Positions 16,268 through 23,871 of a stretch of 64,000 bases of DNA are shown here, piece after piece; positions within the stretch are counted from its first letter, which is position 1, and the number at the start of each line of letters is the position of its first letter. The DNA is taken from contig JBBIND010000004.1 of NCBI GenBank assembly GCA_037444075.1, forward strand, positions 1 through 64,000, given 5' to 3'. Source of the stretch: JBBIND01 sp037444075 (GTDB lineage: Bacteria > Acidobacteriota > Terriglobia > Bryobacterales > Bryobacteraceae). The notes under the pieces are model-generated. The model was given only the letters and a program-made list of their open reading frames with translations, was not told the origin of the DNA and searched no databases. A program made the translations under genes and the position numbers.

Positions 16268-18322
16268 ATGAAATCCCGCAACAGCGGCAACAATCAACGA
16301 TGGCGGTGGGCTGCGGCCGCCGCGGTGGCGGTCTACTGCGTCTTGGGCTTGCTGCTGCTTTTGCAGAACCCCGGATTGCAGTACGACGAGGCGCTGCAAA
16401 TCCTCGGCGCCGTGCACATGCTCAACTCGCCGGAGGAACTGAACCTGGCCCATGACCCCGACACCTGGGTTTGCCCGTTCAACCGTTGCATCCCCCTCAT
16501 GACCGTCCGCTACGTCGGAGCCCTGAAGGAATACCTCTGCTTGCCGATGTTCGCTTTGTTCGGAACGCCGGCGGAAGTTCTACGGTTGGCTTCCTTGCTG
16601 CTGGGTGCGTTGGGCATAGCGGGCATCGCCAGCCTCTTAGGTGCGCACGTCGGTTGGCCCGTAGCAGCAGCTACGGCGCTGGTGCTCGCGGTGCATCCCG
16701 CCTACGTCGACCTCACGGTGTTCGACAACGGAGCCGTGGCGATTTGGATGGGCACGCTAGGCCTGCTCTGCCTGTCGGTTTCACGTTACTTGCGGCTTCG
16801 CACCTGGCAGGCTGCCTTCTGGGTGGGCGTGGCCATCGGCTTGGGTGTGTGGTCGCGCGCCAATTTCGCCTGGCTCGTGGCAGCGCTTCTAGTGGCGGCC
16901 TTGCTGACGCTCGGCAGGCATCTGTTGCTGCCCATGTCTCACTACGCAGCCTGGGTGGGCGGCGGATTGGCGGGAGGGTTACCGTTCTTTCTTTACCAGA
17001 TTCAGTCCAAAGGGGGCACCTGGGAAGCCTTGAGCATGTTTCGTGCTGAAGGCAGTTTGGCCGACCGCCTGACGACGCGCGCGGTGATGCTGGCGGAAAC
17101 GCTGCTCTCAGACCGTGAGCACCGCGCCATCTGGGATGGTCCTCCGCTGCCGGACTGGCAGGCCTGGCTTTTTCCGGCTGCCGTGCTGACAGCTTGCCTG
17201 GTCTGCCTCTTTTGTCTTGGCCCGGCGCCTGGTTTGCGCCGGCCGTGGGGACGCCTTCTGGTGCTGGCGTTGCTGTTGCTGGGCGGCGTGATGTTCTTCT
17301 CCCGGCTGCCCGTTTCTGAGCATCATCTGATTGCGCTCGTGCCGCTGGCTGCCGCCGTCACCGTCCTGGCAGGCGCGCAGATTGCACGAACGTCGCGGTT
17401 CGGGCTTGCCGCGGTCGTGGCTCTGGCCTCGGTGTACCTGGGTTCGGCGCTTTACTGGCAGGTGGCCGCGATACGAGGATTGCATGCCACGGGCGGGACG
17501 GGGCAATGGTCAGACGCTGTGTTCGCCCTGAGCGATCATCTTCAGCGCGAATACCCCGAAGAGGAGATCAAGATCCTCGACTGGGGTTTGCAGTACAACC
17601 TGTACTATCTCAGCGGCGGCAAACTGCGCTCGCGGGAGATATACGCCGCAGAGCAGCCGGACTCGGGCTCGCAGGCTGCTGCCCTGGCGGAACACATTCG
17701 CGACGGCGGCGTATTTCTCCTGAACGGTCCGGAGAACAGCCATTTCCCGGCGGCATCGGGTACGTTTCTGAAACTACTTGCCGAGATGCGCCCGACCTAT
17801 CGCCGCAATGTCGTGCGGCAGCGCAGCGGGCTGGTCTACGCGGAAATCATCCAAGTTGACGGCATGTCAGGAACGGCTGAGCCGTCAACGGTTGGCGCGC
17901 CTGCCGCCACTTCCTCGGTGAGCATGGCGGACCCTCTGGCTGCGCCGCAACTGGCGGGTTTCCACCAAGTGGAGGAGGCCGCCTGGCGTTGGAGCAAGCG
18001 CCGCTTCGCCATCACTCTCGGTGTGCCGGAACGGCTTCGGCAGGAGGGAGGACGGTTGCAGTTGCGCGTTTTTCTTCCCGATGCCAGCTTTGAGCGGCTG
18101 GGACCAGTCCGGCTTTCGGCCAGCGTCAACGGGCATGCGCTAGAACCGGAGAGCCTCAATGGCTCCGGTCAACGCACTCTGTCGTTTGACCTGCCTGCCG
18201 GAGTCCTGCGGCGGGGCGGCAACCGGTTTGAGTTCACCTTGGACAAGGCTCTGCCACCAAACGCGAGGGACGGCCGCGAACTCGGCGTCATCGTTCACGG
18301 CGCATCGCTCGAGGCTCGGTAG
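16268..18322 (+). CDS. GT-C fold membrane glycosyltransferase (GT39/83-like)
   Basis: Large integral membrane protein (684 aa) with about eleven hydrophobic segments over residues 12-400. The first periplasmic loop carries Asp40-Glu41 (LQYDEALQ), the acidic pair expected as catalytic base in GT-C enzymes that use polyprenyl-phosphate sugars. The C-terminal 250 residues are soluble, and the last part looks like a beta-sandwich (LRLSASVNGHALEPESL type). The acceptor, lipid A, protein or glycan, cannot be told. Two Cys flank an Asn-Arg in the first loop (WVCPFNRCIPL) and may form a disulfide. The last stretch is convergent with the DksA-like gene, 89 bases away. Confidence 0.78.
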   Translation: MKSRNSGNNQRWRWAAAAAVAVYCVLGLLLLLQNPGLQYDEALQILGAVHMLNSPEELNLAHDPDTWVCPFNRCIPLMTVRYVGALKEYLCLPMFALFGTPAEVLRLASLLLGALGIAGIASLLGAHVGWPVAAATALVLAVHPAYVDLTVFDNGAVAIWMGTLGLLCLSVSRYLRLRTWQAAFWVGVAIGLGVWSRANFAWLVAALLVAALLTLGRHLLLPMSHYAAWVGGGLAGGLPFFLYQIQSKGGTWEALSMFRAEGSLADRLTTRAVMLAETLLSDREHRAIWDGPPLPDWQAWLFPAAVLTACLVCLFCLGPAPGLRRPWGRLLVLALLLLGGVMFFSRLPVSEHHLIALVPLAAAVTVLAGAQIARTSRFGLAAVVALASVYLGSALYWQVAAIRGLHATGGTGQWSDAVFALSDHLQREYPEEEIKILDWGLQYNLYYLSGGKLRSREIYAAEQPDSGSQAAALAEHIRDGGVFLLNGPENSHFPAASGTFLKLLAEMRPTYRRNVVRQRSGLVYAEIIQVDGMSGTAEPSTVGAPAATSSVSMADPLAAPQLAGFHQVEEAAWRWSKRRFAITLGVPERLRQEGGRLQLRVFLPDASFERLGPVRLSASVNGHALEPESLNGSGQRTLSFDLPAGVLRRGGNRFEFTLDKALPPNARDGRELGVIVHGASLEAR

Positions 18323-18411
18323 TTCAGCGGTCTGGTTGAGGCGAAGGCCGGTCAGGTCAAGCAGTTCGCGCCGGGGGAAGCAGTGCGCCGCGATGGCGTT
18401 CCAGCGAGCCG

Positions 18412-18789
18412 CTATCCTCTTGACACGAGATCGCCCGCCTCGCCGCGCTCCTCACATCCAAGGCAGTAGCTGGCCCAGGGAATCACGTCCAATCGTTTTG
18501 GCGGGATAGCGTCCCCACAATCCTGGCAGAGCCCGAAACCGTTCTTCTCCAAACGTTCCAAGGCTCCTTCGACCTGCCGCAACTCCATCCAGGTAAGGTC
18601 ATTCAGGCTGTTGCTGATGTACTCATCGTGAGAACGCCGGGCGTGTTCCTGCTCGTCGAGAGGCAAACCGGCATCGGCACGCTCGGACTCGATGCGGAGT
18701 TCGCTCCGGAGTTCCGTCAGCCTGGCGAGCAGCAGCTTTCGATAACGGCCCAACGCGCGCTTGGGCAGTTGCCTTGGACGCGCACTCAC
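18412..18789 (-). CDS. DksA/TraR-family zinc-finger regulator
   Basis: Protein of 125 aa with the DksA/TraR layout: an N-terminal helical hairpin, then a four-cysteine zinc finger with Cys88, Cys91, Cys109 and Cys112. Proteins of this family insert the hairpin into the RNA polymerase secondary channel and change promoter response, often with ppGpp. The hairpin tip carries Asp45-x2-Glu48-x-Ala50, close to the DxxDxA tip that is functional in E. coli DksA. Its start overlaps the end of the hsp20 gene by four bases (ATGA), so the two are translationally coupled. That pairing suggests a stress-response role. Confidence 0.88.
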   Translation of the reverse strand: MSARPRQLPKRALGRYRKLLLARLTELRSELRIESERADAGLPLDEQEHARRSHDEYISNSLNDLTWMELRQVEGALERLEKNGFGLCQDCGDAIPPKRLDVIPWASYCLGCEERGEAGDLVSRG

Positions 18790-19325
18790 GCTTTCTGTTC
18801 CTTTGCGCGGGACTGGCGGGCACGAGCCGCTTTCTTCGGAGGCGCCTCGGCGGACGCCTGCTGTTTGCTGGCCTTGATGGTCAAGATGCCATTTTTCAGG
18901 TTGGCGCTGATTTTGTCAACATCGATGGGTTCAGGGAATCGGATGGAGCGGTAGAGCTGCCTCCCGGCCAACTCGCTGAAATGGACACGCCCGCCCCGAT
19001 GTTCGCGCTTCTGGGCCGAATCCGCTTTGACCACCACTCGGTCGGGGCTGGCGCTCACCTCGATTTGGGAGGCCTCCAGGCCGGGGACGGAGACGGCCAT
19101 GGAATACTCGGTTTCATGCTCCACCAGTTCGCTCTGAGGCACGCAAAGCAACTCCCTTTCCGCCCGGATCCAGTCATCCAATTCGCGGCCGGGTGTGCTT
19201 CCACGCTCGTGGAACAAGGCCAGCGCGCGGTTACGGATCTGCTCGTACAGGTTCTCGATATCCTGAGGAAACTGAGCCAAGCTGGTCTCCTCAGGCGGAC
19301 GCTTGTGAATGGTTATCTTAGCCAT
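18786..19325 (-). CDS. Hsp20/alpha-crystallin small heat shock protein
   Basis: Small heat shock protein (179 aa), an ATP-independent chaperone holding unfolded proteins in the cytoplasm. The alpha-crystallin domain covers about residues 60-155, ending in the conserved ISANLKNGILTIKASK, where the A-x-x-x-n-G-v-L motif is seen. An N-terminal arm precedes it. The C-terminus is an unusual Lys/Arg/Ala-rich tail of about 25 residues instead of a clear I-x-I motif, which may affect oligomerisation or bind nucleic acid. The upstream region has a weak AAGGG, and a TATGAT -10-like box overlaps the end of the receiver gene. It is followed directly by the DksA-like gene. Confidence 0.93.
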   Translation of the reverse strand: MAKITIHKRPPEETSLAQFPQDIENLYEQIRNRALALFHERGSTPGRELDDWIRAERELLCVPQSELVEHETEYSMAVSVPGLEASQIEVSASPDRVVVKADSAQKREHRGGRVHFSELAGRQLYRSIRFPEPIDVDKISANLKNGILTIKASKQQASAEAPPKKAARARQSRAKEQKA

Positions 19326-19361
19326 GACTCGAATCCCTTCTTCAGTGAGTTACCATTTCTA

Positions 19362-19793
19362 TCATAGACCGGGAGGATTGCAGCCCCCAGAGCGGTGCAA
19401 GTAATCGCGCGCCGCCTGCCGAATGACCACAACCACTTCGGCATCCGCAAAAGGCGCCAGCAACAGATCCCACGCGCCTAGTTGCAGAACCTCCGCCCAA
19501 AGGCGGTCATCCGCCTGCCGCGAGAAGACGACCAGGCTGGGAGGACAATGCAGGCGCCCTGTTTCAGCCAACACCTCGCGCCAGGTTCCATCCGGCAGAT
19601 GGCTGGCGCAGAGCACCGTCCCAACCGCGCCTGTCGCCAAAAGCGGACGAGCTTCGGCACAACTGGCGGCGCAGTGCAGACGCCAGCCCTGTTGGCAGGC
19701 AATTTCCTCCAGGCGTTTGCGATCTTCGTTGTCAGAACAGACCAAGAGAAGATCGAGAACCGGTACAATGCGAGCCGCGGTACCGGACGTCAT
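19362..19793 (-). CDS. degenerate (pseudo-)receiver domain protein
   Basis: Single-domain protein (143 aa) with the fold pattern of a response-regulator receiver: LDLLLVCSDNEDRKRLEEIA at the start, a VLCASHLPDG stretch in the middle and a late hydrophobic strand. The phosphoacceptor position, where DxxLPDG is expected, is Ala (ASHLPDG), and the switch Lys is not obvious. It probably does not take a phosphate and would signal by binding. The ATG at 19793 is chosen because GAGGAGG precedes it by about 7 bases; the TTG 8 codons upstream has no such site. It lies 36 bases before hsp20 on the same strand. Confidence 0.7.
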   Translation of the reverse strand: MTSGTAARIVPVLDLLLVCSDNEDRKRLEEIACQQGWRLHCAASCAEARPLLATGAVGTVLCASHLPDGTWREVLAETGRLHCPPSLVVFSRQADDRLWAEVLQLGAWDLLLAPFADAEVVVVIRQAARDYLHRSGGCNPPGL

Positions 19794-20227
19794 AGTGGCC
19801 TCCTCACCTTCTAACAAGAGGGTCGCACGCCTGCAATACCAGTGGAACTAGGATTATTCCCAGGGCGGATGCAGATACAGGCTCGTGCGGCATCCCGGCC
19901 TCAGCAACAGCACTAAGCATCGACGTGAAGCGCAGCGAGTCAATTTCCCAAGTGCGGGCACGCCGGGGATGCACGGCGCTAGTTCCGTGAGAGTCTACAC
20001 ACATTGCGGGTTGTTCCAGCAAAGCTGCGGTCTCATTCACGAGACGCTTAACGGCCTCTCGCCGAACTCCTTCACTCTGGCGCCGCCTGAGTGCGGCTTG
20101 TGCCCGCTCATGCCCGCCACGGAAAGTGGGCTCCCTCAACCCAGAAGCAGATACGCCGCTTCTGCCTTCATGATTCCGCTAAGTTCCTCCAGGCGATCTC
20201 GGATTTGCGGGCCGCTACACTGAAGGA
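19794..20227 (-). other. 434-base stretch without a confident gene
   Basis: The region between the divergent receiver and esterase genes. It contains the receiver's ribosome binding site at one end and the esterase -10-like box at the other. A 111-codon open frame from a TTG at 20139 to 19804 on the minus strand has no ribosome binding site and no recognisable motif. Short coding-like scraps in another frame nearby are interrupted by stops. The stretch could be a decayed gene. I do not call a gene. Confidence 0.35.
20216..20221 (+). promoter_or_regulatory. -10-like box, leaderless start of YqiA-like gene
   Basis: TACACT followed by 6 bases (GAAGGA) and the ATG at 20228. The GAAGGA touches the start codon and is too close to serve as a Shine-Dalgarno sequence. 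Confidence 0.4.
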
Positions 20228-20860
20228 ATGAAGCCGCGACGCTTCCTCTACTTGCATGGATTTGCCTCCAGTCCGGCTTCCAGAAAGGCCCAGTTTCTTC
20301 GTCACCGCTTCGCGGAGCGGGGCCAGGACCTGCTCATTCCAGACCTCACTGAGGGCGACTTCGAGGGAACGACGGTGACGGCGCAGCTTCGGACTATCGA
20401 GAGCGAGGCAGGCAGCGGTCCCTTGGCGCTTGTCGGCTCCAGTCTCGGCGGGTATCTGGCGGCCTTATATGCGGCGCGGCATCCGGAAGTCGAAAGGGTA
20501 GTGCTGCTGGCGCCGGCGTTCGAATTCGGGCGCCGCTGGCGCGAAAGCCTGGGCGCTTCAGCGCTGTCGGAATGGGAGCGCTCCGGGTTTCTGAATGTCT
20601 TCCACTACGGCGAAGGGCGCGAACTCCCGCTCGGGTATGATTTCCTGCGGGACGGGCTCGGCTACGAAGACTATCCGGATGTCAGCCAGCCTGCGCTCGT
20701 GTTGCATGGTGCCAGGGATACGGTGGTGCCATCGCTCGTATCGGAGGAGTTCGCACGTCTTCACCCGGCCGCGCGCCTGATTTTGCTCGACTCGGATCAC
20801 GAGTTGTCTGACTGCCAGGAGAAGATCTGGCAGGAGACCGCGCGTTTCTTTGGAATCTGA
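20228..20860 (+). CDS. YqiA-like alpha/beta-hydrolase esterase
   Basis: Small alpha/beta hydrolase (210 aa) resembling the YqiA/UPF0227 esterases. It begins directly with the first core strand and oxyanion region (RRFLYLHGFASSPASRKA). The nucleophile elbow is G70-S-Ser72-L-G74. The acid is the Asp in VLHGARDTVVPS, and the base is the His in LLDSDHELSD. It is cytoplasmic, with no signal peptide. The natural ester is unknown. The gene stands alone, with a -10 box 6 bases before its ATG and the TonB gene 201 bases downstream. Confidence 0.88.
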   Translation: MKPRRFLYLHGFASSPASRKAQFLRHRFAERGQDLLIPDLTEGDFEGTTVTAQLRTIESEAGSGPLALVGSSLGGYLAALYAARHPEVERVVLLAPAFEFGRRWRESLGASALSEWERSGFLNVFHYGEGRELPLGYDFLRDGLGYEDYPDVSQPALVLHGARDTVVPSLVSEEFARLHPAARLILLDSDHELSDCQEKIWQETARFFGI

Positions 20861-21061
20861 AGTTTCCGAACTCTTGAGGGTCATTTTCCACAAACCGTAG
20901 AGCGTATCCGCCGCAGGATGAATGTGCTACACTTTTCGGTAGAATGGGAGCTTGAGGGAGCTTCCAAAAACTGCAACTTCAGGCCGCTCAGGAGCGTCCT
21001 TAAGGGGAGAGTCCCATTCGCGGTCCTCGTTTTAGACTGGGACTCCTGGTAGGAATCTGGA

Positions 21062-22072
21062 ATGTCGAACAGAGACGAGACGGTCATCACCAAGCAAGAC
21101 GCTGAAGCCGGTAGTGCGGATGAGCACTTGAACCGGTTGTTGGTGATGGATGACCGCACGCCGGGACCCGTCCGTCTTTTTCGCGAACTCAAAGAGCACT
21201 TCTTCCCGCCCAAACTGCCTCCGCTGGAAGTTACGTCCAAGCCCGTCAAGGTGAAGGAGATCTGGGGCTTTTCCGGCGGAAATGAGAAAAGGGCAGGGCT
21301 CAGCTCGGTTATCATTCACAGCTTGGTGGTGGCGCTGATGTTGGTTGTGGGTACGAACCCGCAGGTGCAACTGGCGGTGCGGGAAACCGTCAGCCTAGTT
21401 GCGCCCGATATCGCCCCGTACGTCCCGAACGTTCCCCCAAAGCCTAAGACCATGGGGGGCGGCGGTGGGGGCGGCGACCGTTCGCCGACACCTGCCAGCA
21501 AGGGGCAATTGCCGAAAGTGGCGCCCCGGCAGTTTGTGCCTCCAGCGGCGGTAATCCACAACCCCGATCCCAAGCTCATCATGGAGCCGACCATCGTGGT
21601 TCCGCCCGATGTTCCGCTGCCTCAGGTCAACATCGCCCAGTGGGGTGATCCGCTTGGCAAGATTGGCCCGCCTTCGAGCGGCCCGGGTTCAGGCGGGGGG
21701 ATCGGTTCCGGTTCGGGCGGCGGAGTCGGCTCGGGCGAAGGTCCCGGTTTCGGCCCCGGCCGAGGCGGTGGCGTGGGTGGCGGTGTTTACCGCATCGGCG
21801 GTGGAGTCAGCGCGCCAACGTTGCTTTTCAAGGTCGAGCCTGAGTACAGCGAAGACGCGCGCAAGGCGAAGTTCCAGGGTACGGTCATACTGGCGGTGGT
21901 AGTGGACGAGAAAGGTTTGCCCCGCGATCTTCGCATTGTTCGCCCTCTCGGCCTGGGTCTGGACGAAAAGGCCATTGAAGCCGTGCAGAAGTGGCGTTTC
22001 CGGCCAGGCTACCTGAACGGGAAGCCGGTCTCCGTAGCGGCCACCATCGAAGTCAACTTCCGCCTGCTCTAA
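21062..22072 (+). CDS. TonB-type energy transducer with Gly-rich linker
   Basis: TonB family protein (336 aa) that couples proton motive force to outer-membrane receptors. The C-terminal TonB domain covers about residues 255-336, with the conserved YSEDARKAKFQGTVILAVVV and AIEAVQKWRFRPG. Two features differ from the textbook protein. The single membrane segment (IIHSLVVALMLVVG) is preceded by about 80 charged cytoplasmic residues. The periplasmic linker after a short Pro region is Gly/Ser-rich, with runs of Gly, not Pro/Lys-rich. AGGA stands 8 bases before the ATG. No exbB/exbD is nearby. It may serve the large receptor at 49-52.5 kb, but that is inference. Confidence 0.88.
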   Translation: MSNRDETVITKQDAEAGSADEHLNRLLVMDDRTPGPVRLFRELKEHFFPPKLPPLEVTSKPVKVKEIWGFSGGNEKRAGLSSVIIHSLVVALMLVVGTNPQVQLAVRETVSLVAPDIAPYVPNVPPKPKTMGGGGGGGDRSPTPASKGQLPKVAPRQFVPPAAVIHNPDPKLIMEPTIVVPPDVPLPQVNIAQWGDPLGKIGPPSSGPGSGGGIGSGSGGGVGSGEGPGFGPGRGGGVGGGVYRIGGGVSAPTLLFKVEPEYSEDARKAKFQGTVILAVVVDEKGLPRDLRIVRPLGLGLDEKAIEAVQKWRFRPGYLNGKPVSVAATIEVNFRLL

Positions 22073-22118
22073 TGGCGGAATCCCCAAGCAAGAACAGTCA
22101 GGAGGGTTTGTTGTTCCC

Positions 22119-22739
22119 ATGCAACGTGTAGCTTCAACCGTCCCGGTTTTGGCGCTGGCGGGCTTGCTCGCCGCAGCCTCGTCTCCCTCGCGTGAAGAAG
22201 TGATGACGCATCTCACCAAGATGCGCTCCACGCAGCGCGGCATGATGAACATCGCGCCCAAAGAAGGCGAGTACCTGGCGGGGCTGATCCGCGAACTCAA
22301 CGCCAAGCGGGTGCTGGAAATCGGCACCTCCAACGGGTACTCCGGGATCTGGCTGGCGCTCGGTTTGAGAGACACGGGCGGGCGTCTCATTACGCTGGAA
22401 AACCACACTGGCCGCCATGGGCTTGCCCAGGAGAATTTCAAGGCCACGGGGGTGGCCGGGCTGATCGATTCGAGGCTTACAGACGCGCTTCAGGAGATTC
22501 CCAAGCTGGACGGACCCTTCGATATGGTCTTCATCGACGCCTGGAAGCCGGACTATATCAAGTATCTGCGCATGGTTTTGCCGAAGGTGCGCACCGGCGG
22601 CATCATTGCCGCGCACAACGTGGATTCGCAGGCCAGCGAGATGTCTGACTACCTGGATGCAATCCGGAACAGCCCCGAACTGCGGACCGAGTTCATCAAG
22701 TTGAGCCGGTCCGGCATCTCCGTCAGCCGGAAGCAGTAG
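22119..22739 (+). CDS. exported O-methyltransferase-like protein
   Basis: Class I AdoMet-dependent methyltransferase of the O-methyltransferase family 3 type (206 aa). Motif I is VLEIGTSNGYSG. The metal/substrate strand is FDMVFIDAWKPDYIKYL, and the conserved GGIIAAHNVDSQ follows. Oddly, the N-terminus looks like a cleavable signal peptide (STVPVLALAGLLAAASS), which would place it outside the cytoplasm where AdoMet is not expected. If translation instead began at the Met in REEVMTHL the protein would be cytoplasmic but would lack its first helix. AGGAGGG lies upstream at a rather long spacing. It follows TonB by 46 bases. The 3' end overlaps the convergent Gfo gene by 17 bases. Confidence 0.85.
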   Translation: MQRVASTVPVLALAGLLAAASSPSREEVMTHLTKMRSTQRGMMNIAPKEGEYLAGLIRELNAKRVLEIGTSNGYSGIWLALGLRDTGGRLITLENHTGRHGLAQENFKATGVAGLIDSRLTDALQEIPKLDGPFDMVFIDAWKPDYIKYLRMVLPKVRTGGIIAAHNVDSQASEMSDYLDAIRNSPELRTEFIKLSRSGISVSRKQ

Positions 22740-23820
22740 CCGGCCACGCGGCGAGCGGGTGCTCGCGCCCGGCCAGCGGCAAACGCACGCGCGCTCCCTG
22801 AAGCTCACTCCAATAAAGAGCGTGCGCCATTTCCATGGTCCACCGCGCGGTCCGTCCGCAGGCCTGGGGCTGGTGGTCGCGTTCGATCGCCTCGAGCAGA
22901 TCATCGATCATCAGATGGTAGGCCGCCCGCTCGTCCTTGGGAGGTGTGTTTTCCGGGATGGGCAGCGGCTCCCAAACTCCGTCAGACCAAGTGGGGGAGC
23001 GTGAAAGAGTCACCTCCGGGCGGTAGCCGGCCCGGATGGCGATGGCGCCCCGGGTACCGTAAAGATCGAGTCCCCAGCGTCTGCCGGATGTGTCCTCAGA
23101 GCGGCGTGAAGTGAAGTAGCCGGTCAGCGCTCCCGCAAATCCGAAGGCCCCCGAAATAGAATCCCCCGCCACCCAACCCAAGCCTTCGGGGGCGTCGGCG
23201 CGAATATCGCTTCTGGTGAGTGGCCTTCCGGCGGCACTGACGCGGCCGAAGGCCCACACAGGATCACCGGCGAACCGGCGCATCAGATCGAAGGTGTGCG
23301 TGCCGAGCACCATGAGGTCTTCCCCACCCGCGCGGCGGTCTTCCTTGCCGCGGCCGCGAATCTCGTGCAGATCCCCGATCAGTCCTTCCGCGATGCGCTG
23401 CTGAACGGCGTCCAGCAGCGGGCACACCCGCATGTTGTGCGCGACGGAGAGTTTCACGTGAGCGCGGTCGCAGGCGTCGAGCATGCGGTCGCACTCGGCC
23501 AGCGTGCGAGCCATCGGCTTCTCCATGAAGATCGAGGCTCCGGCTGAGGCCGCCGCCAGCGCCATCTCCAGATGCGCGTCCACCCAGCGGGAGGCGATCA
23601 CCACAATCTCCGGACGCTCGGCGTCGAGCATCTTGCGGTAGTCGCCATAGGCGCTGCTCACCTCCAGCCTGGCAGCGGCCTTCTTCAGTCCTTCCGGGTT
23701 GTCGTCGGCCACCGCTACGATCCGCGCCCGGGGGTGGGTTTTCCAGGCGAGATCCAAATTGTGACCGTAGTTGCCACGGCCAGTTCTGCCGATCACGGCG
23801 ACACGGTAGAGTTTTGCCAC
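22723..23820 (-). CDS. Gfo/Idh/MocA family oxidoreductase
   Basis: NAD(P)-dependent oxidoreductase (365 aa) without signal peptide, so cytoplasmic. The Rossmann loop is VAVIGRTGRGNYGH near the start. The catalytic Glu-Lys-Pro motif is in SIFMEKPMARTL. It differs clearly from the tandem pair at 11.7-14.3 kb and is shorter. The substrate is unknown, probably a sugar or inositol. The start is GTG at 23820; an extended -10 box ends 6 bases upstream and no Shine-Dalgarno sequence is seen. The gene is divergent from the FG-GAP protein gene. Confidence 0.9.
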   Translation of the reverse strand: MAKLYRVAVIGRTGRGNYGHNLDLAWKTHPRARIVAVADDNPEGLKKAAARLEVSSAYGDYRKMLDAERPEIVVIASRWVDAHLEMALAAASAGASIFMEKPMARTLAECDRMLDACDRAHVKLSVAHNMRVCPLLDAVQQRIAEGLIGDLHEIRGRGKEDRRAGGEDLMVLGTHTFDLMRRFAGDPVWAFGRVSAAGRPLTRSDIRADAPEGLGWVAGDSISGAFGFAGALTGYFTSRRSEDTSGRRWGLDLYGTRGAIAIRAGYRPEVTLSRSPTWSDGVWEPLPIPENTPPKDERAAYHLMIDDLLEAIERDHQPQACGRTARWTMEMAHALYWSELQGARVRLPLAGREHPLAAWPATASG

Positions 23821-23826
23821 GGCGGT

Positions 23827-23835
23827 ATTCTACCA
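23827..23835 (-). promoter_or_regulatory. extended -10, leaderless start of Gfo gene
   Basis: On the minus strand TGG followed by TAGAAT, then 6 bases to the GTG at 23820. It fits an extended -10 with a transcript beginning at the start codon. Confidence 0.45.
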
Positions 23836-23871
23836 TCAGTTTCGGGCGCCAGCCGCGCCTGAGGGACGATC

